From Smaragdicoccus niigatensis DSM 44881 = NBRC 103563 (GTDB lineage: Bacteria; Actinomycetota; Actinomycetes; Mycobacteriales; Mycobacteriaceae), in assembly GCF_000380645.1 (NCBI RefSeq), contig NZ_AQXZ01000019.1, forward strand, positions 496,001-560,000: a stretch of DNA of 64,000 nucleotides, given 5' to 3'. Made by a program: the position numbers and the translations under genes. Shown in pieces: positions 9,276-17,702 of this stretch; position 1 is the stretch's first letter, and each line of letters starts with the position of its first letter. The notes below the pieces were generated by a model that made no database searches, had not been told where the DNA came from, and saw only the letters and a program-made list of their open reading frames with translations.

Positions 9276-10079
9276 GTGAAACGCGACGTATCCGCCAACC
9301 TCGATGTCCAGATCAATGAGTCGACAACCCTTGAGCTGCAGATCGCTGTTGCTGAACAAGCGAACGTGGAATTGTCGGAAACGCTGGTCCTCGAGCTAAA
9401 CGGCGAGAGGGTCGTACCGCAGGAAATCATCGGGTCCCACGGCACCCGCATTCACCGACTCGATGCTGGACCGGGAAATCTGCTGGTTTCCTACAGTGCG
9501 ACGGTCATCGGCGCCGCAGCCCCGGTTCCGGCGTCCGATTACGACCTGGCGCTGTACCTGCGGCCGAGTCGATATGCCGAGTCGGATAAGTTCTTCGGTT
9601 TCGCCGCAACGGAATTCGGCAGCATCGAGCCGCACGCCGAACTTCTCGCGGCGGTGTCGTCGTGGGTGGGTTCTCGAATCCGCTACGTGCCCGGCAGCAG
9701 CGATCCGATCGACGGGGCGACCGACACTCTGCTGTCAGGTGCCGGGGTGTGTCGTGACTACGCGCACCTCGTGGTTGCTCTGCTTCGGGCCGTCAAGGTC
9801 CCCGCCCGAGTGGTGTCCGTGTACGCGCCCGGCTGTGTGCCGATGGACTTTCACGCCGTTGCAGAAGCCTTTATCGACGGGGTCTGGCGGGTCGTCGACG
9901 CGACGTGCCTGGCTCCGCGCTCGACACTGGTTCGAATCGCCACCGGTCGCGACGCAGCCGACACGGCATTCCTCGACAACCATGGCGGCGACATTGCGAT
10001 CAACAACATGTGGGTATCCGCGACGGTCGACGGCGATTTGCCGTACGACGATATCGCCGAGTTGACGTCAATCGGATAG
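9276..10079 (+). CDS. Transglutaminase-like cysteine protease-fold protein
   Basis: 267-residue cytoplasmic protein of the bacterial transglutaminase superfamily. The N-terminal third is a beta-rich domain with no family I can name. The papain-like core has cysteine in GVCRDYAHL, histidine in DFHAVAEAF and aspartate in VVDATCLAPR, the complete Cys-His-Asp triad. The gtg at 9276 is chosen because the longer open frame runs back into the SDR gene in another frame. It is one of three transglutaminase-fold proteins in this window; this one is solitary, the other two sit in the 54-62 kb cluster. Peptide hydrolysis or acyl transfer is possible. Confidence 0.8.
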   Translation: MKRDVSANLDVQINESTTLELQIAVAEQANVELSETLVLELNGERVVPQEIIGSHGTRIHRLDAGPGNLLVSYSATVIGAAAPVPASDYDLALYLRPSRYAESDKFFGFAATEFGSIEPHAELLAAVSSWVGSRIRYVPGSSDPIDGATDTLLSGAGVCRDYAHLVVALLRAVKVPARVVSVYAPGCVPMDFHAVAEAFIDGVWRVVDATCLAPRSTLVRIATGRDAADTAFLDNHGGDIAINNMWVSATVDGDLPYDDIAELTSIG

Positions 10080-10175
10080 ACCCCGAGTCTCGCCGAATCA
10101 TGGGATGGCTCATGTCCGCCGGTTACGGAAGACTCAGTGATGAGTAGGCCGCGTCATTCTTGGATAGGGAGTCCG

Positions 10176-10526
10176 ATGGGATCTGCCGACCACGTTATCG
10201 ACGTCACGGTCCCACCCAGCGGGCCGGGTTGCGCTGAATGCGATGCGGCCAACGGCTGGTGGGTACATCTTCGGCGATGCGCCCTCTGCGGGCATGTCGG
10301 CTGTTGCGACAGTTCCCCCGGCCAGCATGCGTCGGGGCACTTCGCCGAGACGGGGCATCCGATCGTGCAGAGCTACGAGCCGGGCGAGTCGTGGTTCTGG
10401 GACTACGCGCGGCTCGACTACTACGACGGCCCGACGCTCACGCCGCCGGACAGCCACCCGCTGGACCAGCCCACGCCGGGACCGCGTGGGCGCGTACCCC
10501 AGGACTGGCGTTCGAAGGTTCGTTGA
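10176..10526 (+). CDS. UBP-type zinc finger protein
   Basis: 116-residue protein made almost entirely of a UBP (ubiquitin-hydrolase-type) zinc finger: CAECDAANGWWVHLRRCALCGHVGCCDSS is the region (about residues 18-46), followed by HASGHFAETGHPIVQSYEPGESWFW, supplying Cys and His ligands for up to three zinc ions. In eukaryotes the fold binds free ubiquitin C-termini; stand-alone actinobacterial versions have no assigned role. The ATG at 10176 has a strong agggag 7 nt upstream and is preferred to the ATG at 10137. It converges on the HtrA-type protease gene with 4 nt between the stops. Confidence 0.85.
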   Translation: MGSADHVIDVTVPPSGPGCAECDAANGWWVHLRRCALCGHVGCCDSSPGQHASGHFAETGHPIVQSYEPGESWFWDYARLDYYDGPTLTPPDSHPLDQPTPGPRGRVPQDWRSKVR

Positions 10527-10530
10527 TACC

Positions 10531-11691
10531 TCAGGCAATCGGACCCTGCCCGAGAACTACTGAGGCTGAGTGCGATTCGCCGTAGGCATCGATCCAGCCG
10601 ACCTGCACTGCGTCACCCGGCGACTTGCTCGCGAGCATGTCGTGCAGTTGATTGCTGGTTGTGATCGGGGTGCCGTCGAGGCTCGTGATGGTGTCACCAC
10701 GTTGGATTCCAGCGGAAGCCGCGCCGCTGCCGTCCTCGACCCCCACGACCAGCGGCGTATCGGTGCGAGGACTCATCGCGATGCCGAGGTATCCGCTGTA
10801 TCCGATCGCGACTGTTGTCGTCGTCTTGCCGCTCAGAATCTGCGAGGCGACCGACTTGACCGTCGCGATTGGGATCGCGTAGCCGCTGACTTGCCGGGTT
10901 CCGCTGGAAGCGGCGACGTTCATCCCGACGACCTTGCCGTCACTGTTAAGCACGGCGCCACCCGAATCCCCCGGGACGACGTATGCATGCATTTGGATGA
11001 GTCCGGTCAGCTGCGCGCTATTTCCGCCGTTCTCGTCACTGGCGGTGATGCTTTGTCCGGTGGCCGTGACCGTCCCCGGGGAGGCCGTCAGTGAACCGCC
11101 GTCGCCTCCCGCGTCGCCAACCGCGGTGATCTCATCACCTGGTGACGCTGCGGTCGACGCGAGCGTAATCGGTGTCAGCCCAGAGGCGCCTTGCAGCTTC
11201 AGGACGGCGACGTCTGCCGTCGAGTCAGCGCCGACGTAGGTCGCGTCGTAAGTCTGACCAGTATTGACAACGGTGACCTCGACCGACGTCGCGCCTTCGA
11301 CAACATGGTGGTTCGTGACGACCGTTCCGTCTTTGGTGAGGATCAGCCCCGTCCCGGTCGCCGTGCCGTTGAGCAGGGTCGACGAGATTTGGACGAGCCC
11401 GACAGATTGCTCGGCGGTGGCTTCGGACGCCGTCTCTGGGGCGTTTCGTGAGTCGAAATAGCGGGTGCTCTGCGCGTCGTTGCCGGGTGCGGCGAGCGCG
11501 GGGATCGCGACACCGCCGGCGACTCCGAGGTGGTCGATCTCGTAGGCGATAACCGCGCCTGCGGGCATGCCCAAGCCAACCAGGACCGCCAACACTGCGA
11601 TGAGTCCAGCACTCGGTTTCCGCCTCGGTGCGGGGTACATCGCAGAGTAGGGGTGTCGGCTGGGCGGCATTTCATGGGGCGGCATCGTCAT
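10531..11691 (-). CDS. HtrA/DegP-type membrane-anchored serine protease with PDZ domain
   Basis: 386-residue protease. A Pro-rich cytoplasmic N-terminus is followed by one membrane segment (AVLAVLVGLGMPAGAVIAYE, about residues 35-55), so the catalytic part should be extracytoplasmic. The trypsin-like triad is H in VTNHHVVEGA, D in STADVAVLKL and S in VPGDSGGAVL; a C-terminal PDZ domain starts near YLGIAMSPRTD. The family handles protein quality control at the cell envelope. The ATG at 11691 is chosen for its ggag Shine-Dalgarno; the open frame reaches 11787 but its extra residues are Arg-rich and unlikely. Confidence 0.88.
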   Translation of the reverse strand: MTMPPHEMPPSRHPYSAMYPAPRRKPSAGLIAVLAVLVGLGMPAGAVIAYEIDHLGVAGGVAIPALAAPGNDAQSTRYFDSRNAPETASEATAEQSVGLVQISSTLLNGTATGTGLILTKDGTVVTNHHVVEGATSVEVTVVNTGQTYDATYVGADSTADVAVLKLQGASGLTPITLASTAASPGDEITAVGDAGGDGGSLTASPGTVTATGQSITASDENGGNSAQLTGLIQMHAYVVPGDSGGAVLNSDGKVVGMNVAASSGTRQVSGYAIPIATVKSVASQILSGKTTTTVAIGYSGYLGIAMSPRTDTPLVVGVEDGSGAASAGIQRGDTITSLDGTPITTSNQLHDMLASKSPGDAVQVGWIDAYGESHSASVVLGQGPIA

Positions 11692-11857
11692 ACTTCGACT
11701 CCGGCGTCGGTGCGGTCTGGGTTCTCTTTCGATCGTGCGCACGAAACCAATGGGTTTCCTGTCAGGACGCCGTGGAGTTGCCGCCAATCCGCGTCATGGT
11801 CCGCCGCGCTCGACGGCCGCAAGGACTTAGTCCCGCCCTGGCATGCCAGAAAATAAG

Positions 11858-11896
11858 AAACCCGCAAGCCAGAAAAATGCTCTGACCTGCGGGTTT
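11858..11896 (-). terminator. Intrinsic terminator after tRNA-Ala
   Basis: A perfect 9-bp stem (AAACCCGCA ... TGCGGGTTT) with a 21-nt loop lies 4 nt beyond the 3' end of the tRNA-Ala gene. On the minus strand it is followed by TCTTATTTTC, a U-rich release tract. It separates the tRNA from the HtrA-type protease gene downstream. Confidence 0.7.
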
Positions 11897-11900
11897 TCTG

Positions 11901-11973
11901 TGGAGCTAAGGGGACTCGAACCCCTGACCCCCACACTGCCAGTGTGGTGCGCTACCAGCTGCGCCATAGCCCC
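11901..11973 (-). tRNA. tRNA-Ala (anticodon GGC)
   Basis: 73-nt cloverleaf on the minus strand. Acceptor arms GGGGCTA/TAGCTCC pair with one G-U. The D stem is GCGC/GCGC, the anticodon stem CCACA/TGTGG with loop CTGGCAG (anticodon GGC, reading GCC/GCU), and the T stem AGGGG/CCCCT with loop TTCGAGT. The discriminator is A and CCA is not encoded. A terminator lies directly downstream. Confidence 0.95.
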
Positions 11974-12026
11974 TTGGTGCGGATTCGAAACTACACCAAA
12001 AGCGGGCGCAAGAACAAAATTGCAGG

Positions 12027-12788
12027 TCAGAACCACACCTTTGTCGCGAGCAACCCATCCCCATGCGCGCGCCCGGACAGCACTCGGCAGAACTCCACCG
12101 CATCCATCTCGATCCGCTCGCCGCCCTCGCCCTGGACGAACTTCCCACCAGCCGGCCCACCCAGAACCAGCTCGAACGGCGCAGAGTGCACCCGCGCCCA
12201 CTCCCCGACCACATCCGCGACAACCCGCGCATCCACCTCAGACAGTTCGAGCCCGCGCCCGATCGCCCGCGCGATGTCGATCCGATGCAGCCAGGCATCG
12301 CGGGTCAGTACGGAGTCCATAAGGTGGCCCATCTTCGCCTTCGACGGAAATCCCGCCGTCGACCCGGTCGAGGCCACGGAGATCGACACGGCGCGAATCA
12401 AAGAAGGCGTAGCCATACGACCACGAACCGCATCCGTCGCTACCGCCTTCAACGCCGACACCCGCTCCGCAGGAGTCAACGAAGCATGCTTCTCGATCTG
12501 CCGCGCGTTCATCGCGTCCAGCGGATTCCCGTTGTACTCCGAAGCATGCAGACGTCCGCCCACCTGCTGGCGCACCATTTCGCGCATCGACGCGCACGCC
12601 TCGCCCATGCCGATCAGGTGCCCGACCATGTCCGAAACATCCCAGCCTGGGCAGTCCGTCTGCGCGGACCACTCCGAGCCCTCCAGCGATGCGACCAACG
12701 AGATCAGGTCGTCGTAAACCGACAGCGCGACCTCGCGGGCGTCGGACTTGCGGGTTATCGGACGAATGTCCTGGATCAACGTGGTCAT
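12027..12788 (-). CDS. Maleylpyruvate isomerase / mycothiol-dependent (DinB-like) family protein
   Basis: 253-residue member of the actinobacterial family with a four-helix DinB-like, mycothiol-dependent maleylpyruvate isomerase N-domain. The diagnostic DCPGWDVSDMVGHLIGM lies near residue 45-60 and a histidine-containing helix (SVLTRDAWLHRIDIARA) near residue 160, both contributing to the predicted metal site. Members conjugate or isomerise small electrophiles using mycothiol, but most are uncharacterised. The gene is divergent from a TetR repressor and its upstream region carries clustered palindromic operators, so it is probably the repressor's main target and may be an induced detoxification enzyme. 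Confidence 0.75.
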   Translation of the reverse strand: MTTLIQDIRPITRKSDAREVALSVYDDLISLVASLEGSEWSAQTDCPGWDVSDMVGHLIGMGEACASMREMVRQQVGGRLHASEYNGNPLDAMNARQIEKHASLTPAERVSALKAVATDAVRGRMATPSLIRAVSISVASTGSTAGFPSKAKMGHLMDSVLTRDAWLHRIDIARAIGRGLELSEVDARVVADVVGEWARVHSAPFELVLGGPAGGKFVQGEGGERIEMDAVEFCRVLSGRAHGDGLLATKVWF

Positions 12789-12808
12789 GCGAGCCTCCGT
12801 TCGGCGTT

Positions 12809-12872
12809 CCTAACACCGTTAGGCTAACGCTGTTAGGAAAACTCCGCAAGAACTTTTCCGAACGCTGTTAGG
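12809..12872. promoter_or_regulatory. Cluster of CTAAC/GTTAG operators between isomerase-family gene and TetR
   Basis: Three related elements sit in the 91-bp divergent gap: CCTAAC-ACC-GTTAGG (12809-12823), CTAAC-GCT-GTTAG (12824-12836, directly abutting the first), and a half-symmetric AACGCTGTTAGG (12861-12872), 7 nt before the TetR gtg. The first two are perfect palindromes with 3-nt centres. Their position suggests the divergent TetR binds here to repress both genes. Confidence 0.7.
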
Positions 12873-12879
12873 ATGAGTT

Positions 12880-13458
12880 GTGGACCAACGCCGGCAACGC
12901 CACCTGGCAACGAAAGACGAGCTCATCTCGACCGCCTGGAAGCTGACGGAAGAGAAGGGTCTCGCCGGCTGGTCGCTGCGAGAACTCGCGCAAGCCAACG
13001 GCATTAAAGCCCCGTCGCTTTACGTCTACTTCCCGTCAAAGGATCAGATCTACGACGAGATGTTCGCCCGCTCGTACGAAGATCTGCTCGAATACACGAA
13101 GCAGGCGGTACTCCCCGAGGACCCCCGCGAACGTCTGCACATCTTCGCAACGCGGTTCTTCGACTGGGCAGTCAGCAACCCCGCCCGACTTCAGCTCATG
13201 TTCTGGCGCGTCGTTCCCGGCTTCGAGCCGTCCGAGAACGCCTACGCAGCGTCGATCCAAACGCTGGACCTCATGAAGCAGAACTTCGCAGACTTGGGAA
13301 TCACCGACCCACAAGCACTCGACCTCTGGACTGCGCTCTTATCCGGCCTCATCAGCCAACAGGTCAGCAACGAGCCCGGCGGCGACCGCTGGCGAAAACT
13401 GATTGGTCAGGCAGTCGACATGTTCGCCGACGAATACCTCAAGCCTGCTCGAGCTTGA
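12880..13458 (+). CDS. TetR-family transcriptional repressor
   Basis: 192-residue TetR/AcrR regulator. The N-terminal helix-turn-helix spans about residues 10-55 (TWSLRELA-like: GWSLRELAQANGIKAPSLYVYFPSKDQI pattern, with the YVYFPSKD end of the recognition helix). The C-terminal ligand domain is helical and of the TetR_C-type WHG class (FDWAVSNPARLQLMFW). The gtg at 12880 leaves the operator cluster just upstream, consistent with autorepression. Its stop overlaps the convergent DsbA-like gene by 20 nt. Confidence 0.88.
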   Translation: MDQRRQRHLATKDELISTAWKLTEEKGLAGWSLRELAQANGIKAPSLYVYFPSKDQIYDEMFARSYEDLLEYTKQAVLPEDPRERLHIFATRFFDWAVSNPARLQLMFWRVVPGFEPSENAYAASIQTLDLMKQNFADLGITDPQALDLWTALLSGLISQQVSNEPGGDRWRKLIGQAVDMFADEYLKPARA

Positions 13459-14155
13459 CCACCCACTGCGCGTCCTGCAGGTCAAGCGCACTTCCGTTCA
13501 AGAAGACCGACGGCGTTCCCTTGCCACCTGCCGCAGCAAGCGACGCCTTCGAAGCCGCAGCAGCAGCTTCCGCCATCTTCACATCAGCACCGGTCTTGAT
13601 GCAGTTGATCGCCTGATCATTAGCCCCAGCGGCCTGCGCGAGCGCCGCAAGCTGCGCATTCGTGTAGTCCTTGCCGCTGTTTTCCTTCGGCTGGATATCC
13701 GGCGAGTACAGCTTCGCGTGGAATGCCGCGTACGCGATTCCGTTCTCGGTCGCGGCGATGCACTGAGTCGCAGCAATCGCACGCGTCGAGTAGTCCCCTG
13801 ACGCCGACCCGGCATTCAAAAAGTTCATGAGGTGATAGCGGACCGCGAACTTTCCTTCGTCGATCGACTTCGCGACCTCCTGGCCGAACTTGCGCTCCAT
13901 CTCACCGCAGAACGGGCACAGCGGGTCCTCGTAGACGTCGACGATCTTCGTGACACCCGGCAGGCCCAGCGTCGCGACTCCATCGGTGCCGAGCGACACG
14001 GTCAGCGCCGGGTTCTTCCCGGTGCCGTAGCCCTCACTCCGAACGGTGGTCCCGCCCGTCGTCATGAAATAGAAGATGGCACCGACCAAGGCAACCGCGA
14101 TGACGGCCGTCGGGATGATCCACGGCGGCATCCCGCGAGATGAAGAGCGACTCAC
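13439..14155 (-). CDS. DsbA-family membrane-anchored thiol oxidoreductase
   Basis: 238-residue protein with one N-terminal membrane anchor (WIIPTAVIAVALVGAIFYFM) and an extracytoplasmic DsbA-like thioredoxin domain. The active site is CPFC in YEDPLCPFCGEMERKFG, followed by the inserted helical domain and a cis-Pro segment (GTPSVFLNG). It should form or shuffle disulfides in exported proteins. The start overlaps the MauE/DoxX gene by 4 nt (ATGA), and an MFS gene lies upstream in the same unit. Its 3' end overlaps the convergent TetR gene. Pairing with a MauE-like membrane protein fits electron transfer to or from the CPFC site. Confidence 0.88.
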   Translation of the reverse strand: MSRSSSRGMPPWIIPTAVIAVALVGAIFYFMTTGGTTVRSEGYGTGKNPALTVSLGTDGVATLGLPGVTKIVDVYEDPLCPFCGEMERKFGQEVAKSIDEGKFAVRYHLMNFLNAGSASGDYSTRAIAATQCIAATENGIAYAAFHAKLYSPDIQPKENSGKDYTNAQLAALAQAAGANDQAINCIKTGADVKMAEAAAAASKASLAAAGGKGTPSVFLNGSALDLQDAQWVVKLEQA

Positions 14156-14613
14156 GCAGCCAGGCTAACCCGCGATCCTGAGCCAAGTGCCCAACGACTC
14201 TTAGGCCACACACACAACCACGCCGCCAGAACCGAAAATGCCAAGTCTCGCGACAGTTCGCGCACATAAGTCCAGCCGTCGACATCGGCAACCCCGCCAC
14301 CGCCGAAACACCCACAATCGATCGAGAGTCCGCGCGCCCACGACGCGCTGATTACTCCCATCAGAACGGCCAGCAACACTGCAGACGCAATCGCCGTCTG
14401 GCGCACCGCGAACCCGATCAACAAGAAAAAACCGAGCAAGAGTTCAAGCAGCGGAAGTGCATTCGCCACGGGATAGATCAAAGACTCCGGCAACAGTCGA
14501 TACGCACGCACGGCTACAACGGTCTGCAACGGATCGGACGCCTTGATCCACCCCGAGATCAGCCAGACCGCCGCGAGACCAAGCCGGGCAACCAAACTGA
14601 TCCACGAACGCAC
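14152..14613 (-). CDS. MauE/DoxX-family membrane protein
   Basis: 153-residue protein with four hydrophobic segments, of the MauE/DoxX group. A conserved cysteine motif, CGCFGGGG, lies after the third segment (about residue 100), in the position where MauE-like proteins carry redox cysteines. These proteins accompany thioredoxin-like partners and are thought to pass electrons across the membrane. Here the partner is the downstream DsbA-like gene, with overlapping stop and start codons. The MFS gene ends 9 nt upstream, so all three are probably one transcript. Confidence 0.8.
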   Translation of the reverse strand: MRSWISLVARLGLAAVWLISGWIKASDPLQTVVAVRAYRLLPESLIYPVANALPLLELLLGFFLLIGFAVRQTAIASAVLLAVLMGVISASWARGLSIDCGCFGGGGVADVDGWTYVRELSRDLAFSVLAAWLCVWPKSRWALGSGSRVSLAA

Positions 14614-14622
14614 GATCCGACC

Positions 14623-15807
14623 CTACCGACGTAACGTTTCCGGAGTCCGAACCCACACGAGCGAGCCGATCAACAGCACGACTCCCGTCACCACAAACGC
14701 CATCCCGAACGACCACTCTTGCGCCACGACACCGGCGACGACCGGACCGATCACCGCACCAAGATCGGACACCATTTGGAAGGTCGCCAAGACCGGGCCA
14801 CCGCGAGATTTCGCACCCAGAACGTCCGCGACGACGGCCTGCATCGCGGGATTCATGAGTCCGGAACCAAGTCCAGCCACGAACGACATCGCCAGGAACG
14901 GTACGATCCCCGGCGACAAGCCCATCCCAATGGTCGCGACGCCCGAGACAAATAGTCCACTCACCAACATCGGCCGGCGACCGATGAAGTCCGCCCCGCG
15001 ACCCGCCAACAACAGAACCAGCACGTTGCCGACCGCGAACACCGTCAGCGCCACACCCGACATCGTCGAGTCCTGATGCATGACTTCGACGACGAACAAC
15101 GGCACGACCGCCATCCGCACACCGAACAACGCCCAACCGTTGATGAAGCTCGCCAAGACCGCCGAGCGATACGGCGCCGAACGCACGGCATCGGACAGCG
15201 CCATTCGCGACCCACTCGCGACCTCAGGCGCCGCCAGATGCGAACCGCGCAACGCGAAGTACACGACCCCCGCCGCCACCAATAACGCGACCGCGTAGAT
15301 CACGAACGGCGCCCGCAGACCCAGGAACGCCAACGCTGAACCCAGCAGCGGTCCGCCGACGGAACCCACCAAGAACGACGTCCCGTACAGACCCGCAGCA
15401 CGACCGCGGGCCGAGGCCGGCGAGATCCGGATCAACAATCCGAGCGCCGAAACGGTGAACATCGTCGACCCGATGCCGCCGGCAGCCCGAACGACGATTA
15501 ACTGCCAATACGTCTGCGCGACAGCACAAAGCCCCGTCGACACCGCGACGATCAGGAGGCCGACGAGATAGACCGGCTGCTCGCCAAGCCACTGGACCAA
15601 TCGCCCGGAGACCGGTGCGAACAAGAGCCGCATCCCGGCGAATGCACTGATAACCGCCGAAGCGGCCGTGAGGCTAACGCCGAAACTGTGCGCAAACTCG
15701 GGCAGAACCGGAGCGATCAAGCCGTATCCGAGGGCGATCACGAACGACGATGCGACCAGAACCCAAATTTCGGAAGGCAGCTTCTCTCGAGTCGCCGTCG
15801 TCGCCAT
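14623..15807 (-). CDS. MFS transporter
   Basis: 394-residue major facilitator with about 12 membrane segments. The motif-A-like loop after helix 2 reads GRLVQWLGEQPVYLVG and the central repeat shows GRGADFIGRRPMLVSG (D-x-I-G-R-R-P). It resembles drug:H+ antiporter members (DHA1). It starts the unit MFS - MauE - DsbA, 9 nt from MauE, and is divergent from a TetR gene 70 bp away that probably controls it. The substrate is not readable. Confidence 0.88.
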   Translation of the reverse strand: MATTATREKLPSEIWVLVASSFVIALGYGLIAPVLPEFAHSFGVSLTAASAVISAFAGMRLLFAPVSGRLVQWLGEQPVYLVGLLIVAVSTGLCAVAQTYWQLIVVRAAGGIGSTMFTVSALGLLIRISPASARGRAAGLYGTSFLVGSVGGPLLGSALAFLGLRAPFVIYAVALLVAAGVVYFALRGSHLAAPEVASGSRMALSDAVRSAPYRSAVLASFINGWALFGVRMAVVPLFVVEVMHQDSTMSGVALTVFAVGNVLVLLLAGRGADFIGRRPMLVSGLFVSGVATIGMGLSPGIVPFLAMSFVAGLGSGLMNPAMQAVVADVLGAKSRGGPVLATFQMVSDLGAVIGPVVAGVVAQEWSFGMAFVVTGVVLLIGSLVWVRTPETLRR

Positions 15808-15877
15808 GCCGCTAGCCTATCGCCCCATAAGCGGAGGTCACATCACCGTTTCAGGTCCAGTTGCTACACTCAGCCCT

Positions 15878-16543
15878 GTGACCACGATCGATGCGCCTAC
15901 CTCGCCGACGGGGCGACGCCTGCGCGCGGATGCGGCACGCAACCAGCAGCGCATCCTGGAAGCTGCGCGAGAACTGTTCGCGCTCCGCGGTCTCGACATC
16001 AGCCTCGACGACGTTGCCGCACACGCGGGGGTCGGCGTCGGCACGGTGTACCGCCGGTTCGCGAACAAGCAGGAACTCATCGACGGCGTCTTCGAGGACG
16101 GCGTCAACCGCATGTCCGAGAGCGCGGAACTCGCACTCAAGACGGACAACGCCTGGGACGGACTCGTCACCTACTTCGAGTACGTCCTGCACAACTTCGC
16201 ATGTAGCCGCGGATTCGCCGAAGTCGTCAAGGGCTCGACCGAGGGACGCGAGCGCTTCACTTCGATGCGGGACCGCATGCGCCCGGCGGTCGAAGAGCTG
16301 ATCCAGCGCGCCAAGGACGAAGGCTCGCTCCGCGCAGACGCGGCGCCCCAAGACTTCTTCGCGATGATCTTCATGGTCGACTCGATCGCACAGTTCGCTC
16401 GGCCGGTGAACCCCGACGTGTGGCGGCGATACTTCGGACTCGTGCTCGATGGGTTGCGTGCAGACGGGTTCCCGCGGGAAGCCATCACGACTCCGCCGAT
16501 GACTGATCGGGAGATCGAGACGGCGAAGACTTCCTGTCTTTAG
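15878..16543 (+). CDS. TetR-family transcriptional regulator
   Basis: 221-residue TetR regulator. The DNA-binding domain covers about residues 15-65: AARELFALRGLDISLDD, then AAHAGVGVGTVYRRFANKQE, the usual turn and recognition helix. The ligand domain is helical (about residues 80-210). The gtg at 15878 is chosen because the longer open frame runs back into the divergent MFS gene. The 70-bp gap has no clear symmetrical operator but a TACACT -10-like hexamer lies about 13 nt before the start. Likely regulator of the MFS - MauE - DsbA unit. Confidence 0.85.
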   Translation: MTTIDAPTSPTGRRLRADAARNQQRILEAARELFALRGLDISLDDVAAHAGVGVGTVYRRFANKQELIDGVFEDGVNRMSESAELALKTDNAWDGLVTYFEYVLHNFACSRGFAEVVKGSTEGRERFTSMRDRMRPAVEELIQRAKDEGSLRADAAPQDFFAMIFMVDSIAQFARPVNPDVWRRYFGLVLDGLRADGFPREAITTPPMTDREIETAKTSCL

Positions 16544-16581
16544 CGCGCGGATTCACTCTGCGAGAGGGCCGGCCATGCACC

Positions 16582-17274
16582 CTAACGCCGTCTAGCTCGA
16601 GGCGGCCGTCCCTGTTCGAAAAGCCATCGCTCCAACAGATCCAACCGGTCCACACCGATCTCGTCGCGCCAATTCTCAAGCAGTTCGATGTAGCGCATGT
16701 AAGTTTCGGTCCACCAACCTGTTAGCGGCATGGTCGACCATCCTGCTGGCCGCAATGCCGATGCGACCCGCATGTCGAGAATTACGCACCGATGGTCGGC
16801 ATTGCCGCCACCCGCCACGTACAAGTACTTCGTAAAGAAGGCCGGACCAAGGTAAGCGATCAAGTTGCGGTTACGACTGGGCCTGAGTGCTTCGTACGCC
16901 GCCGATGGGTCAATCCGCGCCAACTGGGCTGCCCTCATTAGCGCGGCGCTACAGCCTTCACGGTCCGCAGCAATCGCCCGAATCCGTCTGCTGTTGTTGC
17001 GCGCACCAGTTCCAGTTCCCCAGGCCAACGTGTTCCACAGCAGCATAAGAGCACCGTGCGGCGACGTAAGAGCCTCGTCGGCCATCGCAAACAAATCTCG
17101 TCGACGGATTACCGGCGTTAGAACGCCGTTTCCAAACCCGCTCTCAGCGAGCGCAATCCGCCACCAATCTTCATTCACCGTGACGGCGTGACCGAAAATG
17201 TACTCGGTGACGTCAACGCTTGACAGATAGCCGCACATCCCTTGAGGCGCATTGAGTTTCATTTGGTCGTCCAC
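16582..17274 (-). CDS. OGG-fold (8-oxoguanine glycosylase-like) protein
   Basis: About 230 residues. The C-terminal half matches my recollection of the bacterial OGG-fold glycosylase-like family: IAYLGPAFFTKYLYVAGG looks like a helix-hairpin-helix entry with a lysine (FFTKYLY), followed by RCVILDMRVASAL and a Trp/Tyr-rich end (WWTETYMRYIELLENW). If active it would excise damaged or modified bases; no activity can be shown from sequence. The gtg at 17274 has gaagg 5 nt upstream; an ATG at 17262 is the alternative. Upstream in the same frame the open reading frame overlaps the 121-aa gene and is not real. Last gene of the leftward ATPase trio. Confidence 0.6.
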   Translation of the reverse strand: MDDQMKLNAPQGMCGYLSSVDVTEYIFGHAVTVNEDWWRIALAESGFGNGVLTPVIRRRDLFAMADEALTSPHGALMLLWNTLAWGTGTGARNNSRRIRAIAADREGCSAALMRAAQLARIDPSAAYEALRPSRNRNLIAYLGPAFFTKYLYVAGGGNADHRCVILDMRVASALRPAGWSTMPLTGWWTETYMRYIELLENWRDEIGVDRLDLLERWLFEQGRPPRARRR

Positions 17275-17336
17275 TTTGCCTTCAACTTTGAGCAGTGGAG
17301 GCTGGCACAGCTGACCCAGTCCCCATAACGATGCCG

Positions 17337-17702
17337 TCAGACACACAACCTGGTCCGAATCCCCGCCACCTCCTCCCGCCAACCCCTTAACTCCCCCGCC
17401 GTCGGAGCCAAGTCGTACTGGCTGTAGTGACAAGCCGAACTGAGCGCACCCCACACCGCCCGAGCTCGGCCACCAACCTCGACCGATGCGTACGCATCCA
17501 ACGCAAGCAACTGCGAATGCCGAGTACACGCAACCATCGCTGGCACACGCGACATCCAGTACTCGTCCAGCGTCGACTCGAAGGCCATTCGAACGAGATA
17601 CGTCGTCGCGCGCGGCCACAACCCGCGAGTGCCCTTCACGACTTCGGCGACCAACCGATCCGACAGCTCGAGGAGCTCTTCAGCAGTCAGGTCAGCCGAC
17701 AT
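17337..17702 (-). CDS. Small helical protein between ATPase and OGG-fold gene, function unknown
   Basis: 121-residue mostly helical protein without a family I recognise. It begins MSADLTAEELLELSDRLVAE and contains three Trp/Tyr-rich helices (TRGLWPRATTYLVRMAFE; LDEYWMSRVPAM; VWGALSSACHYSQYDLAP). The start codon lies inside the last codons of the ATPase gene (11-bp overlap), implying translational coupling and probable stoichiometric partnership. Length, helical character and central position in the trio fit an adaptor or inhibitor subunit. It ends 62 nt before the OGG-fold gene. Confidence 0.65.
   Translation of the reverse strand: MSADLTAEELLELSDRLVAEVVKGTRGLWPRATTYLVRMAFESTLDEYWMSRVPAMVACTRHSQLLALDAYASVEVGGRARAVWGALSSACHYSQYDLAPTAGELRGWREEVAGIRTRLCV

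Noticed and set aside
11901-11973. tRNA-Ala as an island attachment site
   Set aside because: Flanking genes look core and no repeat of the tRNA 3' end or integrase was seen; its short similarity to the tmRNA 3' end is shared tRNA structure.
17275-17619. N-terminal extension of the OGG-fold gene in the same frame
   Set aside because: Gly/Cys-rich and overlaps the 121-aa gene; the gtg at 17274 with gaagg is a better start.
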